This document shows positions 33,015 to 41,398 of a DNA stretch of 64,000 bases, piece after piece. The stretch covers positions 1 to 64,000 of the forward strand of contig NZ_JBFAPA010000005.1 of NCBI RefSeq assembly GCF_040675465.1. The letters are read 5' to 3'. Within the stretch, counting starts at the first letter, position 1. Every line of letters starts with the position of its first letter. The position numbers and the translations under genes were made by a program. The notes under the pieces were generated by a model that searched no databases, was not told the origin of the DNA, and was given only the letters and a program-made list of their open reading frames with translations. Origin of the DNA: Kibdelosporangium sp040675465. GTDB lineage: Bacteria > Actinomycetota > Actinomycetes > Mycobacteriales > Pseudonocardiaceae.

Positions 33015-33548
33015 TTGTCAGGCATCGAGATCGTCGACTACGACCCGCGGTGGCCCGGGATGGCGGCGGCCGCGATCGCCGGGCTGACGGCGGCGCTGCC
33101 CGAGGTTTTCACGGCGATCGAACACATCGGCTCGACCGCCGTGCCGGGCCTGGCGGCCAAACCGGTGATCGACCTGATGGCCGCGGTCGAGCACCTCGAA
33201 ACGGTGGGGCAGCGCGAAGATGCCCTCCTCGGGCTCGAGTTCGTCAGGCACCTCAACGGAATGACCGACCGCCTGTTGTACATCCGGACGGACAACGGCA
33301 GGCTCACGCACAACCTGCACATCGTCACGCTGGCGAGCTGGCCCACCCGCAACCAACGGATCCTGCGCGACTACCTGCGCGAGCACCCGGCCGACGCCGA
33401 ACGGTACGCACAGCTCAAGCGGTCGATCGTGGCGGCCGGAACCCATCACGGTGACTACGCTGCGGCCAAGACGGACCTGATCCAGGAACTGACCGACAAC
33501 GCCCGCCGCGAGCTAGGCCTGCCATCGGTTCCCGTATGGGAGAAGTGA
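33015..33548 (+). CDS. GrpB/UPF0157 family nucleotidyltransferase-fold protein
   Basis: About 177 residues: IEIVDYDPRWPGMAAAAIAG, then EHIGSTAVPGLAAKPVIDLM, the nucleotidyltransferase-like GS...D motif of the GrpB family, and NLHIVTLASWPTRNQRILRD. The biochemical role is not settled. A strong GGGGAGG lies 8 bp before a TTG at 33015. An in-frame ATG at 32982 has no ribosome site, so TTG is preferred. It may be read from the upstream pseudoenzyme operon, whose stop is 41 bp away. Confidence 0.85.
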   Translation: MSGIEIVDYDPRWPGMAAAAIAGLTAALPEVFTAIEHIGSTAVPGLAAKPVIDLMAAVEHLETVGQREDALLGLEFVRHLNGMTDRLLYIRTDNGRLTHNLHIVTLASWPTRNQRILRDYLREHPADAERYAQLKRSIVAAGTHHGDYAAAKTDLIQELTDNARRELGLPSVPVWEK

Positions 33549-33555
33549 CGGCTGC

Positions 33556-34038
33556 TCAGCCGCCCTGCGGCCACATCGAGTAGAACAGCGACGCGCCGTC
33601 GGCGCAGATCACCTGCGGGAAGTCCGGTTCGGGCACCTGGTTGCACGAGAAGCCGGCCACCTCGACCGGTGCCGAACCGGGCTTCGGGTCGGGCCGCTGG
33701 GTGTAGTAGTCGACCAGCACGGCGCCGGCCTGGTCGCAGGTGATCCGGCCGGCCGGCGTCTCGACCACGACGACGTTCATCGGTTTGCCCAGGGCGCCGG
33801 TGATCCGTTGGTCGCAGTACTGCAGCTGGGCGCTTTCGTCGATGGACGTCGGCGGCGGGTTCAGCGAGGGCTTCGCCGAGGTTGTTGCCGAGGTTTTCGC
33901 CGGCTGTGTTGTGGCGGCGGTCGTCGTGGGTGTGCGCGTACTGGCCGGAGCTGTGCCCACCGACGCGGTTCCAGCCACAGTGGACGAACAACCGGCCAGC
34001 AGCAGGAGACCGGCCAGGACCGCCGCGACGATTCTCAT
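33556..34038 (-). CDS. Small secreted lipoprotein, unknown function
   Basis: 160 residues. The signal sequence has lipobox LLLLAGC (Cys near residue 17), followed by a Thr/Ala-rich linker (TRTPTTTAATTQPAKTS), as in DUF3558-type mycobacterial lipoproteins. The globular part has three or four cysteines (LQYCDQRITG, GRITCDQAG, FSCNQVPE, VICADG) that could form two disulfides. No family is recognised with confidence. The ATG at 34038 was chosen because it begins the signal. Confidence 0.8.
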   Translation of the reverse strand: MRIVAAVLAGLLLLAGCSSTVAGTASVGTAPASTRTPTTTAATTQPAKTSATTSAKPSLNPPPTSIDESAQLQYCDQRITGALGKPMNVVVVETPAGRITCDQAGAVLVDYYTQRPDPKPGSAPVEVAGFSCNQVPEPDFPQVICADGASLFYSMWPQGG

Positions 34039-34136
34039 GGCCACTTGTTCGGCCAGGTCAAAGCGCACGTTACGGCCGCTGCCACGAATACCGGCCTTGT
34101 TCACCGGGCGTGCCGGGTCAGCGACGTGGTGTGTGT

Positions 34137-35087
34137 CTAGGGGGAGGTCGTGAGGACTACGCGCTGGCCGGGTTTGACAGGGGCGATCCAGGCTTGTTCG
34201 ACGTCGGCGAGCGGCATCGCCAGCGCGTCCACGCTGAGGGTGCCCGACACGAGCAGGCCGATCAGTGACGGCAGTTCGGCGAGGATCCCGGCGGCCGTGA
34301 CGGATCCCTGTCCGCTGCCCATGATCCGGAGGTTCGCCGCGCGCAACACGAACGAGGGCAGGGTGATCTCCTGCCCCGCCATCGAGCCGATCTGGATCCA
34401 GTCCAGCGGTTTGCCGCGGTCGGCGCGGCGGGTGAGCACGGCTGGAATCGCGCGTTGGGTGGGCTCACCCCAGGTGTAGTCGATCACGACGTCGACATCG
34501 GCGGCGGCTTCGCCGAGCCGTCCGGGGTCGTCCGCCAGCGACACGACTGTGGTGGCGCCCAAGCCGGGCAACAGATCCAGGCGTTGTGGATCACGGCCGG
34601 CCGCGACGATCCCGGCGGCGCCGAGGTGCCGGGCGATCTGCACGGCCATCTGCCCGGCGTTGCCGGTCGCGCCGAGCACCAGCACGCTCTGGCCGGGCTG
34701 GAAGGCGATCCTGCGGCGCAACGCCACCCATGAGGACATCGCCGGGTTCATCGCGGCGGCGATGACCACCGGGTCCGCGTCCTCAGGCAACGTTATGGCG
34801 CGGCGGGGATCCAGCACCGCCCGCTCGGCCATGGTTCCGGGGGCGTCATCGTCGGCGACGAAGTAGACACGACGCCCGTCGGCCAACCGCCCCACGCCGT
34901 CGACGCCGGGGATCAGCGGCAGGCGGTCGTCGCTGGTGTAGTGCGTGCCGTTGGCGCCCGAGCGCACCCGCGGGTGCAGTCCGACGGCAAGCACGTCCAC
35001 TGACAACTGCCCGTCGGCCGGGGTCGGCGTGGCGAATTCCTCGTAGCGAGGCGGGTTGTCGAACGAGCGGACGACGGCTGCGTACAT
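34137..35087 (-). CDS. Zinc-free MDR quinone oxidoreductase-like enzyme
   Basis: A 316-residue medium-chain reductase: GroES-like half (MYAAVVRSFDNPPRYEEFAT; PLIPGVDGVGRL) and Rossmann half (VLVLGATGNAGQMAVQIARH, about residues 142-161). No zinc-binding cysteines, so it is a quinone- or enone-reductase type. GAGGGGAG precedes the ATG at 35087. Extra upstream codons would cross the operator. It is divergent from a MarR gene with an extended palindrome between them. This is a classic MarR-controlled redox target, probably induced by electrophiles or phenolics. Confidence 0.92.
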   Translation of the reverse strand: MYAAVVRSFDNPPRYEEFATPTPADGQLSVDVLAVGLHPRVRSGANGTHYTSDDRLPLIPGVDGVGRLADGRRVYFVADDDAPGTMAERAVLDPRRAITLPEDADPVVIAAAMNPAMSSWVALRRRIAFQPGQSVLVLGATGNAGQMAVQIARHLGAAGIVAAGRDPQRLDLLPGLGATTVVSLADDPGRLGEAAADVDVVIDYTWGEPTQRAIPAVLTRRADRGKPLDWIQIGSMAGQEITLPSFVLRAANLRIMGSGQGSVTAAGILAELPSLIGLLVSGTLSVDALAMPLADVEQAWIAPVKPGQRVVLTTSP

Positions 35088-35102
35088 GGCGGCTCCCCTC
35101 GA

Positions 35103-35168
35103 TTGGTACGTGGCACAAACTAAATTAGTTGGTGCCACGTACCAAGTCAATTGGTTTGTGCCACGTAC
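35103..35168. promoter_or_regulatory. Extended MarR operator, three half-sites
   Basis: GTACGTGGCAC near 35106 and GTGCCACGTAC near 35132 are arms of a 43-bp near-palindrome (35103-35145) whose AT-rich core contains AACTAAATTAGTT. A third arm, GTGCCACGTAC, lies at 35158-35168. The block fills the space between the divergent reductase and MarR genes, so MarR binding would control both. Two dimers could bind cooperatively. Confidence 0.85.
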
Positions 35169-35189
35169 TAGATGACCTAGGATGGCCCC

Positions 35190-35639
35190 ATGCCCGCCCA
35201 CCGCCCGCCGGATCTCGGCATCGTCGACGCCCTGGCGCAGCTGTCCTTCCGCGTGCAGGGTGAGCTGGGCAAGATCGCTGCCGAGCACGGGCTGTCGATC
35301 ATCCAGCTGCGCCTGTTCGGCATCCTGCGCGACCGCACGCCCGCGATGCTGGAGCTCGCCCGGTACCTGGAGCTGGACAAGTCCAGCATGACCGGCCTGG
35401 TCCACCGCGCCGAACGCCGCGGCCTGGTCCAGCGCAGCCCCGCCCCCCACGACGGCCGGGTCACCCAGGTTTCCCTGACACCCCAAGGACTTGACCTGGT
35501 CCGCGAGTGCGAAGCCGAGGTAGGCCGCCGGATCCACGCCCTGGCCTCAGTCCTCACCGGCCCCCAACGCTCCCAGCTAGCCCGCCTGGCGACCATCCTG
35601 GTCGGCAACCCGGGTCAGGACCTGACGCCACCACGCTGA
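35190..35639 (+). CDS. MarR-family regulator
   Basis: A 149-residue winged-helix regulator: IIQLRLFGILRDRTPAMLEL, recognition region LELDKSSMTGLVHRAERRGL and wing RSPAPHDGRVTQVSLTPQG. The start at 35190 is 22 bp past the third operator half-site. It probably represses itself and the divergent quinone reductase. It has no oxidisable cysteine, so a ligand such as a phenol or quinone is the likely inducer. Confidence 0.95.
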   Translation: MPAHRPPDLGIVDALAQLSFRVQGELGKIAAEHGLSIIQLRLFGILRDRTPAMLELARYLELDKSSMTGLVHRAERRGLVQRSPAPHDGRVTQVSLTPQGLDLVRECEAEVGRRIHALASVLTGPQRSQLARLATILVGNPGQDLTPPR

Positions 35640-35808
35640 GACATCCGATCCGCACACCAGGCACCGCGCTCCCGACGACCTTCGCGATGTGCCGGTCGGT
35701 CTCGTCGGTCAACGTGACCACGCCCTCGCGAAGAACCGCGGAGTCTGGAAGAACCGCTACCGGGCCGTGCTCACGACGACACCGGCCGGATCACCGACGT
35801 CGTCCCGG

Positions 35809-36411
35809 CTAAGCAGTGAACTGACGGACGATGTAAGCCGCTCGCACGGAGTCATCGGCGCCGGCCACCGGTTCGTCATCGCCGAGAAGTTCATTCAGGC
35901 ACAACGTCTCCGCGACCTCCGCCAACGCACACCACACCACGTCATCCGCACCGTGTTGATGCCCGACGGCCACCAGAGCGGCGAACGCCTGGCCGAGCAG
36001 GCCCTTGGCCATCAACTCGTGATAGCGGTTCAACGTTTCGTCCGGCAGACCGGCGGCAACGTCCCGCAGCTGAGTTCTGGCCCGCTGCCGACGCTCCTCG
36101 CATTCCGCCGCATCCTCAGCGGGCGCGCTGATCTCGCCCTCCCCCATCACACACATGACGAAAAGCGCACGGAACAACATCTCCTCGGCGGCCTCGTCGC
36201 CCTCGCGGTGATCGGCCCACACCGGGCTGAGGTGCACCATTGACTTCAGCGCCGTTGGCTTGGGGTCCATCGCCGCGGCCATGACCATCATGGACTCGCC
36301 CTTGCGCAGCCCGCGTTGCCTCAGCAGCCCCAACACATCGTCGAACCCCGCACCAGAGGCAAGCTCGGCGCGAACCAGCTCGGCAAACCGCGCGTGCGTC
36401 GAGGAATCCAT
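35809..36411 (-). CDS. Hypothetical protein, acidic and helical
   Basis: A 200-residue soluble protein: ARFAELVRAELASGAGFDDV, then LRKGESMMVMAAAMDPKPTA, then an acidic helical middle (WADHREGDEAAEEML) and a C-terminal half with DDVVWCALAEVAETLCLNEL. I do not recognise a family. The ATG at 36411 was chosen over one seven codons earlier because of better codon character. It is monocistronic, with a 169-bp gap to the MarR gene at its 3' side. Confidence 0.7.
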   Translation of the reverse strand: MDSSTHARFAELVRAELASGAGFDDVLGLLRQRGLRKGESMMVMAAAMDPKPTALKSMVHLSPVWADHREGDEAAEEMLFRALFVMCVMGEGEISAPAEDAAECEERRQRARTQLRDVAAGLPDETLNRYHELMAKGLLGQAFAALVAVGHQHGADDVVWCALAEVAETLCLNELLGDDEPVAGADDSVRAAYIVRQFTA

Positions 36412-36636
36412 CACGCCGGAAGGAAAGCACACCCACGTGCCCCCGGAAAGTTGTTATAGCCAGGAGAAGGTGGGCAGCCGCCGAGCGACAACGTACGCAG
36501 CCATGACCCGGGTCCGTTTCGTAGCTCTGGTCGCTGTCGCTCTGGCGACCTCGGCCTGAAGAGTGACGACCGGGCGGAGTACGAGGTCAGCCAGTCCACC
36601 TAACAGTCCAATCGCGAGCCGACGTAAGAAGTCGTT

Positions 36637-37383
36637 GTGGAGAAGGTCGACTACGACGCACGCCTGCACGCTGTCTACGCCGCAGGACGACAGATGTCGC
36701 CCGAGGCACTGCACATCTGGATGACGGCGTTCGGGTACCACCTGCCGGAGACCCGGCCACTGGTCTGGCTCGATCTGGGCTCGGGCACCGGCCGGATGAC
36801 GCCCGCGTTGGCGGACGCCTTTGGCGGTCCCGTCCACGGCGTCGAGCCGTCGGACAAGATGCGCGAACAGGCCGTGCCTCACCCCGCCGTCACGTACACC
36901 GCCGGGTCCGCCGAGCACATCCCGCTGCCGGATGCCTTGTGCGATGCGGCTTTGCTGTTCTTCGTCTGGCATCACGTGGGCGATCGTGGTGTGGCCGCGC
37001 GGGAGCTGCGCCGGGTGGTCAAGCCGGGCGGCAGGCTCTTTGTGCAGGTGAACTTCGCCGACCGGATGCCGGATGTCTGGTGGTTCCGGATCGTGCCCGA
37101 ATGGCGGGAGGTCGACAGGGCGCAGTTCCCCACCGAACGGGAGGTACGTGGCGACTTCGTCGACGCCGGGTGGACGTTCGTCGCTCGCGAGCAGGTCGTG
37201 TGGCCGCGCTCGGCAAGCCTGGCCGAGGACGTCGAGAGGCTGAGACTGCGTGCCGTGTCGGCCTTCGAGCACATGACCAAGGACGTCATCGACGCCGGTT
37301 TCGCCAGAATCGAAGCCGCACTGCCGTCGCTGGACGATGGACCTCAGTACGAGACCAGCGAGCTGCTCGTCTTCCAGCGCTGA
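36637..37383 (+). CDS. Class I SAM-dependent methyltransferase
   Basis: A 248-residue methyltransferase with motif I VWLDLGSGTGRMTPALAD (about residues 42-59), acidic VHGVEPSDKM, and motif IV/post-I ALCDAALLFFVWHHVGDRG. Rossmann Methyltransf_11 fold. GTG start; GAAG lies 8 bp upstream. The substrate is unknown. It is a stand-alone gene followed by a decayed reductase fragment. Confidence 0.9.
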   Translation: MEKVDYDARLHAVYAAGRQMSPEALHIWMTAFGYHLPETRPLVWLDLGSGTGRMTPALADAFGGPVHGVEPSDKMREQAVPHPAVTYTAGSAEHIPLPDALCDAALLFFVWHHVGDRGVAARELRRVVKPGGRLFVQVNFADRMPDVWWFRIVPEWREVDRAQFPTEREVRGDFVDAGWTFVAREQVVWPRSASLAEDVERLRLRAVSAFEHMTKDVIDAGFARIEAALPSLDDGPQYETSELLVFQR

Positions 37384-37533
37384 CGCCGCTGGCTTCGGCG
37401 GGACGTCACGGCCAAAGCGGCGTTGTGGCAGTCCCGTGTGGACAGCGATCCCGCCCGCGAGGCCACGGCCGGTGCCACGAAAGTCCCGGCCTGTTCGGCA
37501 CAGGGGCGGCGCCGAGGTGGAGGAACCGCGACC

Positions 37534-37695
37534 ATGAAGCTGACGACCATGACTCAGGTGACCCTCGATGGCGTGATGCAGGGGAACGGCGGCGCGTTGG
37601 ACGAGAACCGCAGGAACGGGTTCGAGCGCGGTGGCTGGGCCACACTCACCGCGTCGCATTGGGAGGGCACGACCGCCAGTAGACAGCGCCAGTAG
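37534..37695 (+). pseudogene. Truncated dihydrofolate reductase-like (RibD C-domain) fragment
   Basis: The frame starts MKLTTMTQVTLDGVMQGNGG and continues to NGFERGGWA, the exact N-terminal pattern of actinobacterial dihydrofolate-reductase-family proteins (about 190 residues). After 40 residues homology ends abruptly and the frame stops at 53 codons. A good GGTGGAGG ribosome site remains. The break point lies beside three 13-bp tandem repeats, suggesting a deletion junction. Confidence 0.75.
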
Positions 37696-37711
37696 ACAAC
37701 CCAGTAGAACA
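37673..37711. repeat. Three tandem 13-bp repeats
   Basis: CCGCCAGTAGACA, GCGCCAGTAGACA and ACCCAGTAGAACA lie head to tail at 37673-37685, 37686-37698 and 37699-37711. They overlap the end of the truncated reductase frame and lie 35 bp upstream of the DGPF gene. They could be a deletion scar or a regulatory array for the ECF42 operon promoter. Confidence 0.65.
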
Positions 37712-37745
37712 ACACCGTCTTGACACCACAGGAGATGATCTTCAG

Positions 37746-38069
37746 ATGCAGTACCTGATTTCCGTGATCCACGACGAGGCCGCCCTTGCCAGCCCGGAGG
37801 AGGACGCCGCGATCGACGTGTTCAACGAGCGGCTCCAGGCCGAGGGCAACTGGGTCTTCGCGGGTGGCCTCGCGTTTCCCGAGGCGGCGACCGTCATCGA
37901 CAACCGGGGCGGGCGAGGGCTGATCACCGACGGGCCCTTTCTGGAGTCCAAGGAGTACCTCGCCGGCTTCTGGGTCATCGAGGCACCCGATCTCGACGTG
38001 GCGCTCAAGCTCGCCGCCGACGGGTCGAAGGCGTGCAACCGGAAGGTCGAGGTGCGGCCGTTCCAGTGA
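37746..38069 (+). CDS. YCII/DGPF-domain protein
   Basis: A 107-residue YCII-superfamily protein with the defining ITDGPFLESKEYLAGFWVIE at about residues 60-79, and MQYLISVIHDEA at the start. DGPF proteins are genetically linked to ECF42 sigma factors across bacteria. Their biochemical role is unknown. CAGGAGATG supplies the ribosome site. Its stop overlaps the GTG of the sigma gene by 4 bp, so they are translationally coupled. Confidence 0.95.
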   Translation: MQYLISVIHDEAALASPEEDAAIDVFNERLQAEGNWVFAGGLAFPEAATVIDNRGGRGLITDGPFLESKEYLAGFWVIEAPDLDVALKLAADGSKACNRKVEVRPFQ

Positions 38070-39301
38070 GCGATGCCGAACAGGCCGTCACCCGGGCCCA
38101 CCACGAGGAGTGGGCCCGGGTGGTCGCGGCGCTGACCAGGCGTTTCGGTGATCTGGACATCGCCGAGGAGGCGGCCGCCGAGGCGTTCGCGACCGCCGTC
38201 GAGCGGTGGCCGGCCGACGGCGTGCCGCCCAGCCCCGGCGCCTGGCTGACCACCACCGCCACCCGCAAGGCCATCGACCGGATCCGGCGCGAGAGCAAGC
38301 GCGACGACAAGCACAAGGAGGCTCAGCTGGTGTACGACGACGACCCGCCCGAGCCTCTCGGCGCCATCGACGACGACCGGCTCCGGCTGATCTTCACCTG
38401 CTGCCACCCGGCGCTGGCGATGGAGTCCCGCCTGGCGCTGACGTTGCGCATGGTCGGCGGCCTGACCATGCCGGAGATCGCCCGCGCCTTCCTGGTCACC
38501 GAGGCCGCCATGGGGCAGCGGATCACCCGCGCGAAAGCCAAGATCAAGGCGGCGCGCATCCCCTACCGCGTGCCGTCCGCCGAGGATCTCCCCGCCCGCG
38601 TCACCGGCGTACTCGCCGTGCTGTACCTCGTGTTCAACGAGGGCTATCTGGCCACTGGCCCGGACACCGATCCCGTGCGCCACGACCTGACCGCCGAGGC
38701 GATCCGGCTCACCCGCCTGATCCACGCCCTCCTGCCGGACGACGGTGAGGTGGCCGGGCTGCTGGCCCTGATGCTCCTGATCGAGGCCCGACGCACCGCC
38801 CGGGTCTCGGCCGGCGGCGAGCTGGTCGCCCTCGCCGAGCAGGACCGTGGATCCTGGGACACGGCGTTGATCGCTGAGGGCCACCGGCTCGTGCGCGAAC
38901 GCCTCGCCGCTGCCGCCGCCGGGATCGCCCCGGGCCGCTACCAGATCCTCGCCGCCATCAACGCCGTGCACACCTCCGCCCGCGATATCCGCGACACCGA
39001 CTGGTCGCAAGTCGTCGCGCTCTACAACCAACTCACCCGCGTCGACCCCTCGCCGATCGTCGCCCTCAACCGCGCCATCGCGGTCGCCGAGCTCGACGGC
39101 CCCGAGGTGGCGCTGGCGGCCATCGACGGTCTGGACGGCACTCTGGCCGGTTACCACGCCTTCCACGCGGCCCGAGCCGACCTGTTGCGCCGGCTGGGCC
39201 GTAGCCAGGAGTCACGCTCGGCCTACGACAAAGCCATCGAACTGGCGGGCAACACCGCCGAGACCGTCGCCCTGACCCGCCGCCGCGACCAGCTGGGATA
39301 G
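38066..39301 (+). CDS. ECF42-type RNA polymerase sigma factor with TPR-like C-terminal extension
   Basis: 411 residues. The sigma-2 region has RRFGDLDIAEEAAAEAFATA and WLTTTATRKAIDRIRRE. The sigma-4 region has RMVGGLTMPEIARAFLVTEA and MGQRITRAKAKIK. A long C-terminal domain (about residues 175-411) has LYLVFNEGYLA and helical TPR-like repeats, including AINAVHTSARDIRDTDWSQV and AYDKAIELAGNTAE. In ECF42 this extension is required for activity and takes the place of an anti-sigma factor. The known targets of this group are the adjacent DGPF genes, so autoregulation of this operon is expected. Confidence 0.95.
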   Translation: MSDAEQAVTRAHHEEWARVVAALTRRFGDLDIAEEAAAEAFATAVERWPADGVPPSPGAWLTTTATRKAIDRIRRESKRDDKHKEAQLVYDDDPPEPLGAIDDDRLRLIFTCCHPALAMESRLALTLRMVGGLTMPEIARAFLVTEAAMGQRITRAKAKIKAARIPYRVPSAEDLPARVTGVLAVLYLVFNEGYLATGPDTDPVRHDLTAEAIRLTRLIHALLPDDGEVAGLLALMLLIEARRTARVSAGGELVALAEQDRGSWDTALIAEGHRLVRERLAAAAAGIAPGRYQILAAINAVHTSARDIRDTDWSQVVALYNQLTRVDPSPIVALNRAIAVAELDGPEVALAAIDGLDGTLAGYHAFHAARADLLRRLGRSQESRSAYDKAIELAGNTAETVALTRRRDQLG

Positions 39302-39404
39302 CCGGGATCCCGATCGAAAAGTGCTGACGGTCCATTCGAGTGACGGTCGGAGCGTGGTACCAGGACGTTCGTATCACGCCGGCCGGTTCTGGCGACCAAG
39401 GGGC

Positions 39405-39896
39405 ATGCAAGACGTCGACACGCTCATCGAAGAGCTGAACGCGCGCATGTCGCGGGACTGCAGATGGCTGAGCAGGTGGCGGCAGTTCCACCGGCTGACC
39501 GCGATCATCCTGAATGTCGTCCTGATCGTGGCGCCTCCCATCCTGGCAGTGGGCCTGGTGGACGCCGGAAGCCCCTTGGGCAAACTCCTGCTGTTGGCCG
39601 TGACGGTGGTGGGCGGCGTGAGCGCGACATTCAAGCCGTACACCCACAGCTATCGGCGGCGGGCCGACATGAACTCGCTGTATCGCCTGAGAGACGAGTT
39701 CCGCGGCGAGACAGCCGCGGTCAGCGCGGAAGACGTTGTTGCGAAGACGGCGGTTTTCCTGAAGTACTCCTCGATTTACTCGAACATCTACGAGTTGAGA
39801 GGGCGGGAACTGATCGAGGCGACCCTGAGCGTGACCGAGGAGCGGGAGATCGCAGGCAAGAAAACGCTCCAGACCGATGGCGAACAACCACGCTGA
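39405..39896 (+). CDS. SLATT/DUF4231-like two-TM protein
   Basis: 163 residues. A short amphipathic N-terminus (MQDVDTLIEELNARMSRD) leads to two adjacent membrane helices (about residues 30-70: RLTAIILNVVLIVAPPILAV and a following KLLLLAVTVVGGVSA). A cytoplasmic helical tail follows (RADMNSLYRLRDEFRGETAA). This two-TM plus helix layout resembles SLATT/DUF4231 proteins, some of which are pore-forming effectors in nucleotide-signalling defence systems. No nucleotide-synthase or sensor gene adjoins it. The ATG at 39405 follows AAGGGG. The family call is tentative. Confidence 0.6.
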   Translation: MQDVDTLIEELNARMSRDCRWLSRWRQFHRLTAIILNVVLIVAPPILAVGLVDAGSPLGKLLLLAVTVVGGVSATFKPYTHSYRRRADMNSLYRLRDEFRGETAAVSAEDVVAKTAVFLKYSSIYSNIYELRGRELIEATLSVTEEREIAGKKTLQTDGEQPR

Positions 39897-40438
39897 CGCG
39901 TCTCGAGCTCGGGGTCATGAGGTGTCCCAGGCCCTTCTCCGAACCGATCGCGGCTGCCCACGGATCGAGAGGATCCAGTCAGCACAAGCGGAAGGTGGCC
40001 TTCATGTCCATTCACGACACCCCGCCGGTGAACGACTCCCCGACCGCGTTGATGACGACCGCGGCCGGCAGGGTCACCGCGGTCCCGCGGGCAACACGTG
40101 GGGATTCGGGCTCCGCTGGGCCGCTCTGACCCGTCGTAGCCCTGGCTGATCTGACGGAGCCCGGCTTTTCGCGGGTCTCTGGCCCCCTATCCGTTCCGGC
40201 TGGGTCTGCGGCCGTGGGCGCCCGGCATCAAGGAGTTCTACCTCAGGGTGAGCATCGAGGTCATCACCGGCAGGCGCCTCCAGGCCTGAAACCAGGTCAG
40301 GCAAGAGCAGCGGCTATGGCCGGGCTGGTTCTTGCTCGTGTTGGATCACGACCTCACCTCACAGTCCACAGTGGTCAAAACGGGTTGGCACGCGGTGACC
40401 GGCTGGTGCAACGGCTCGTTGGGCGAGAACGGCTTCCG
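39897..40438. other. 542-bp region with gene debris
   Basis: No intact gene. A 41-codon frame with a ribosome site (40004-40129, MSIHDTPPVNDSPTALMTTA) looks like the start of something lost. Further on, the + strand reads YPFRLGLRPWAPGIKEFYLR and IEVITGRRLQA to a stop near 40289, resembling the C-terminus of an unidentified enzyme. TCCACAGTGGTC, a copy of the dispersed 12-mer, lies at 40365. The stretch looks like the remains of one or two deleted genes. Confidence 0.4.
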
Positions 40439-41329
40439 CTAGACCAGCGGTGCCAGGTGGTCCGCGGCGATCCCGGCCACCGCTTCGGCCAGTGCGGACA
40501 GTGGCGGCGAGTCGAGTTTCCATTGCTGCCAGTACAACGGCACATGCACCGGGTGCTCACGGGCCAGGTCGATGAGCAGTCCCAGTGCTGACTGCTCATC
40601 GGCTTGCCGGTCGGGGATCATCCCCCAGCCAAGTCCTTTGTGGACGGCGGTGAGGAACACGTCCGACGCGGGCACGTAATGCCTGCGCATTCCAGGATCG
40701 CGGCCGGTCACCGCTTGGGCGAACCGGTGTTGCAGGTCGTCCTTGCTGTCGAACACCACCACCGGGGCCTGCGGCAGCACCTCCTGGAGCGGGCCGTCCA
40801 GCCACCGCGCGGCGAACTCCGGACTGGCCATCGCGCGGTAGGTCATCCGGCCCAGCGCCCGCACCGAACATCCCTGCACGGGTTCCGGGCTGGACGTCAC
40901 CGCCGCCATCACGAGGCCTTCGCGCAGCAGATCAGTGGTGTGGTCCTGGTCTTCGCGGTGCAGGACGAAACTGACGTCGCCAGGCACGGCGGTGAGCGCA
41001 TCGAGGAACCATGTCGCCAACGAGTCGGCGTTCACCGCGATCGGCAACGTCGTGGGACGGATGTCGCCATCCACACCGAGTTCGGCGTCGGCCTCCTGGG
41101 CCAGCAACCTGAACTGGCGGGCGAAACGGGCCAGGACCTCGCCGGATTCGGTGAGCCGCACCGGTTTCGACCGTTGCAGCAGGACACGGCCGACCCGCTG
41201 CTCCAGCGCCTTGATCCGCTGGCTGATCGCCGACGGCGTGAGGTGCAACGCCCGGGCGGCAGCCTCGAACGTGCCCTCCTCGACCGCGGCGAGCAGGGTC
41301 CGCACCTGGTCTATGGGCAGGTCAGCCAT
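40439..41329 (-). CDS. lysG: LysR-type regulator of lysine/arginine export (LysG/ArgP)
   Basis: A 296-residue LysR protein. The HTH has VEEGTFEAAARALHLTPSAI and RIKALEQRVGRVLLQRSK. The effector domain has LPIAVNADSLATWFLDALTA, the signature of the LysG/ArgP (IciA) subgroup, and ends LAEAVAGIAADHLAPLV. It is divergent from a LysE exporter with a 69-bp AT-richer spacer. In Corynebacterium, LysG activates lysE when lysine, arginine or histidine accumulates; the same role is inferred here. Confidence 0.92.
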   Translation of the reverse strand: MADLPIDQVRTLLAAVEEGTFEAAARALHLTPSAISQRIKALEQRVGRVLLQRSKPVRLTESGEVLARFARQFRLLAQEADAELGVDGDIRPTTLPIAVNADSLATWFLDALTAVPGDVSFVLHREDQDHTTDLLREGLVMAAVTSSPEPVQGCSVRALGRMTYRAMASPEFAARWLDGPLQEVLPQAPVVVFDSKDDLQHRFAQAVTGRDPGMRRHYVPASDVFLTAVHKGLGWGMIPDRQADEQSALGLLIDLAREHPVHVPLYWQQWKLDSPPLSALAEAVAGIAADHLAPLV

Positions 41330-41398
41330 CACGGTCGCTAATGATACTGAAGAAAGTTTAGCTGGAGTGTTCGCATTTCGCTCCTTACTGTCAAGGCC

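Noticed and set aside
35640..35808. Minus-strand reading VAVLPDSAVLREGVVTLTDE and following residues
   Set aside because: Looks like possible gene debris downstream of marR, but no start, family or full domain is visible.
36504..36560. 18-codon frame MTRVRFVALVAVALATSA resembling an orphan signal peptide
   Set aside because: It stops immediately after the hydrophobic stretch. The opposite strand also has a protein-like frame. Too short to support as a gene.
39405..40438. CBASS-like defence island around the SLATT-like protein
   Set aside because: No nucleotidyltransferase, sensor or ancillary gene is found within the neighbouring debris or operons.
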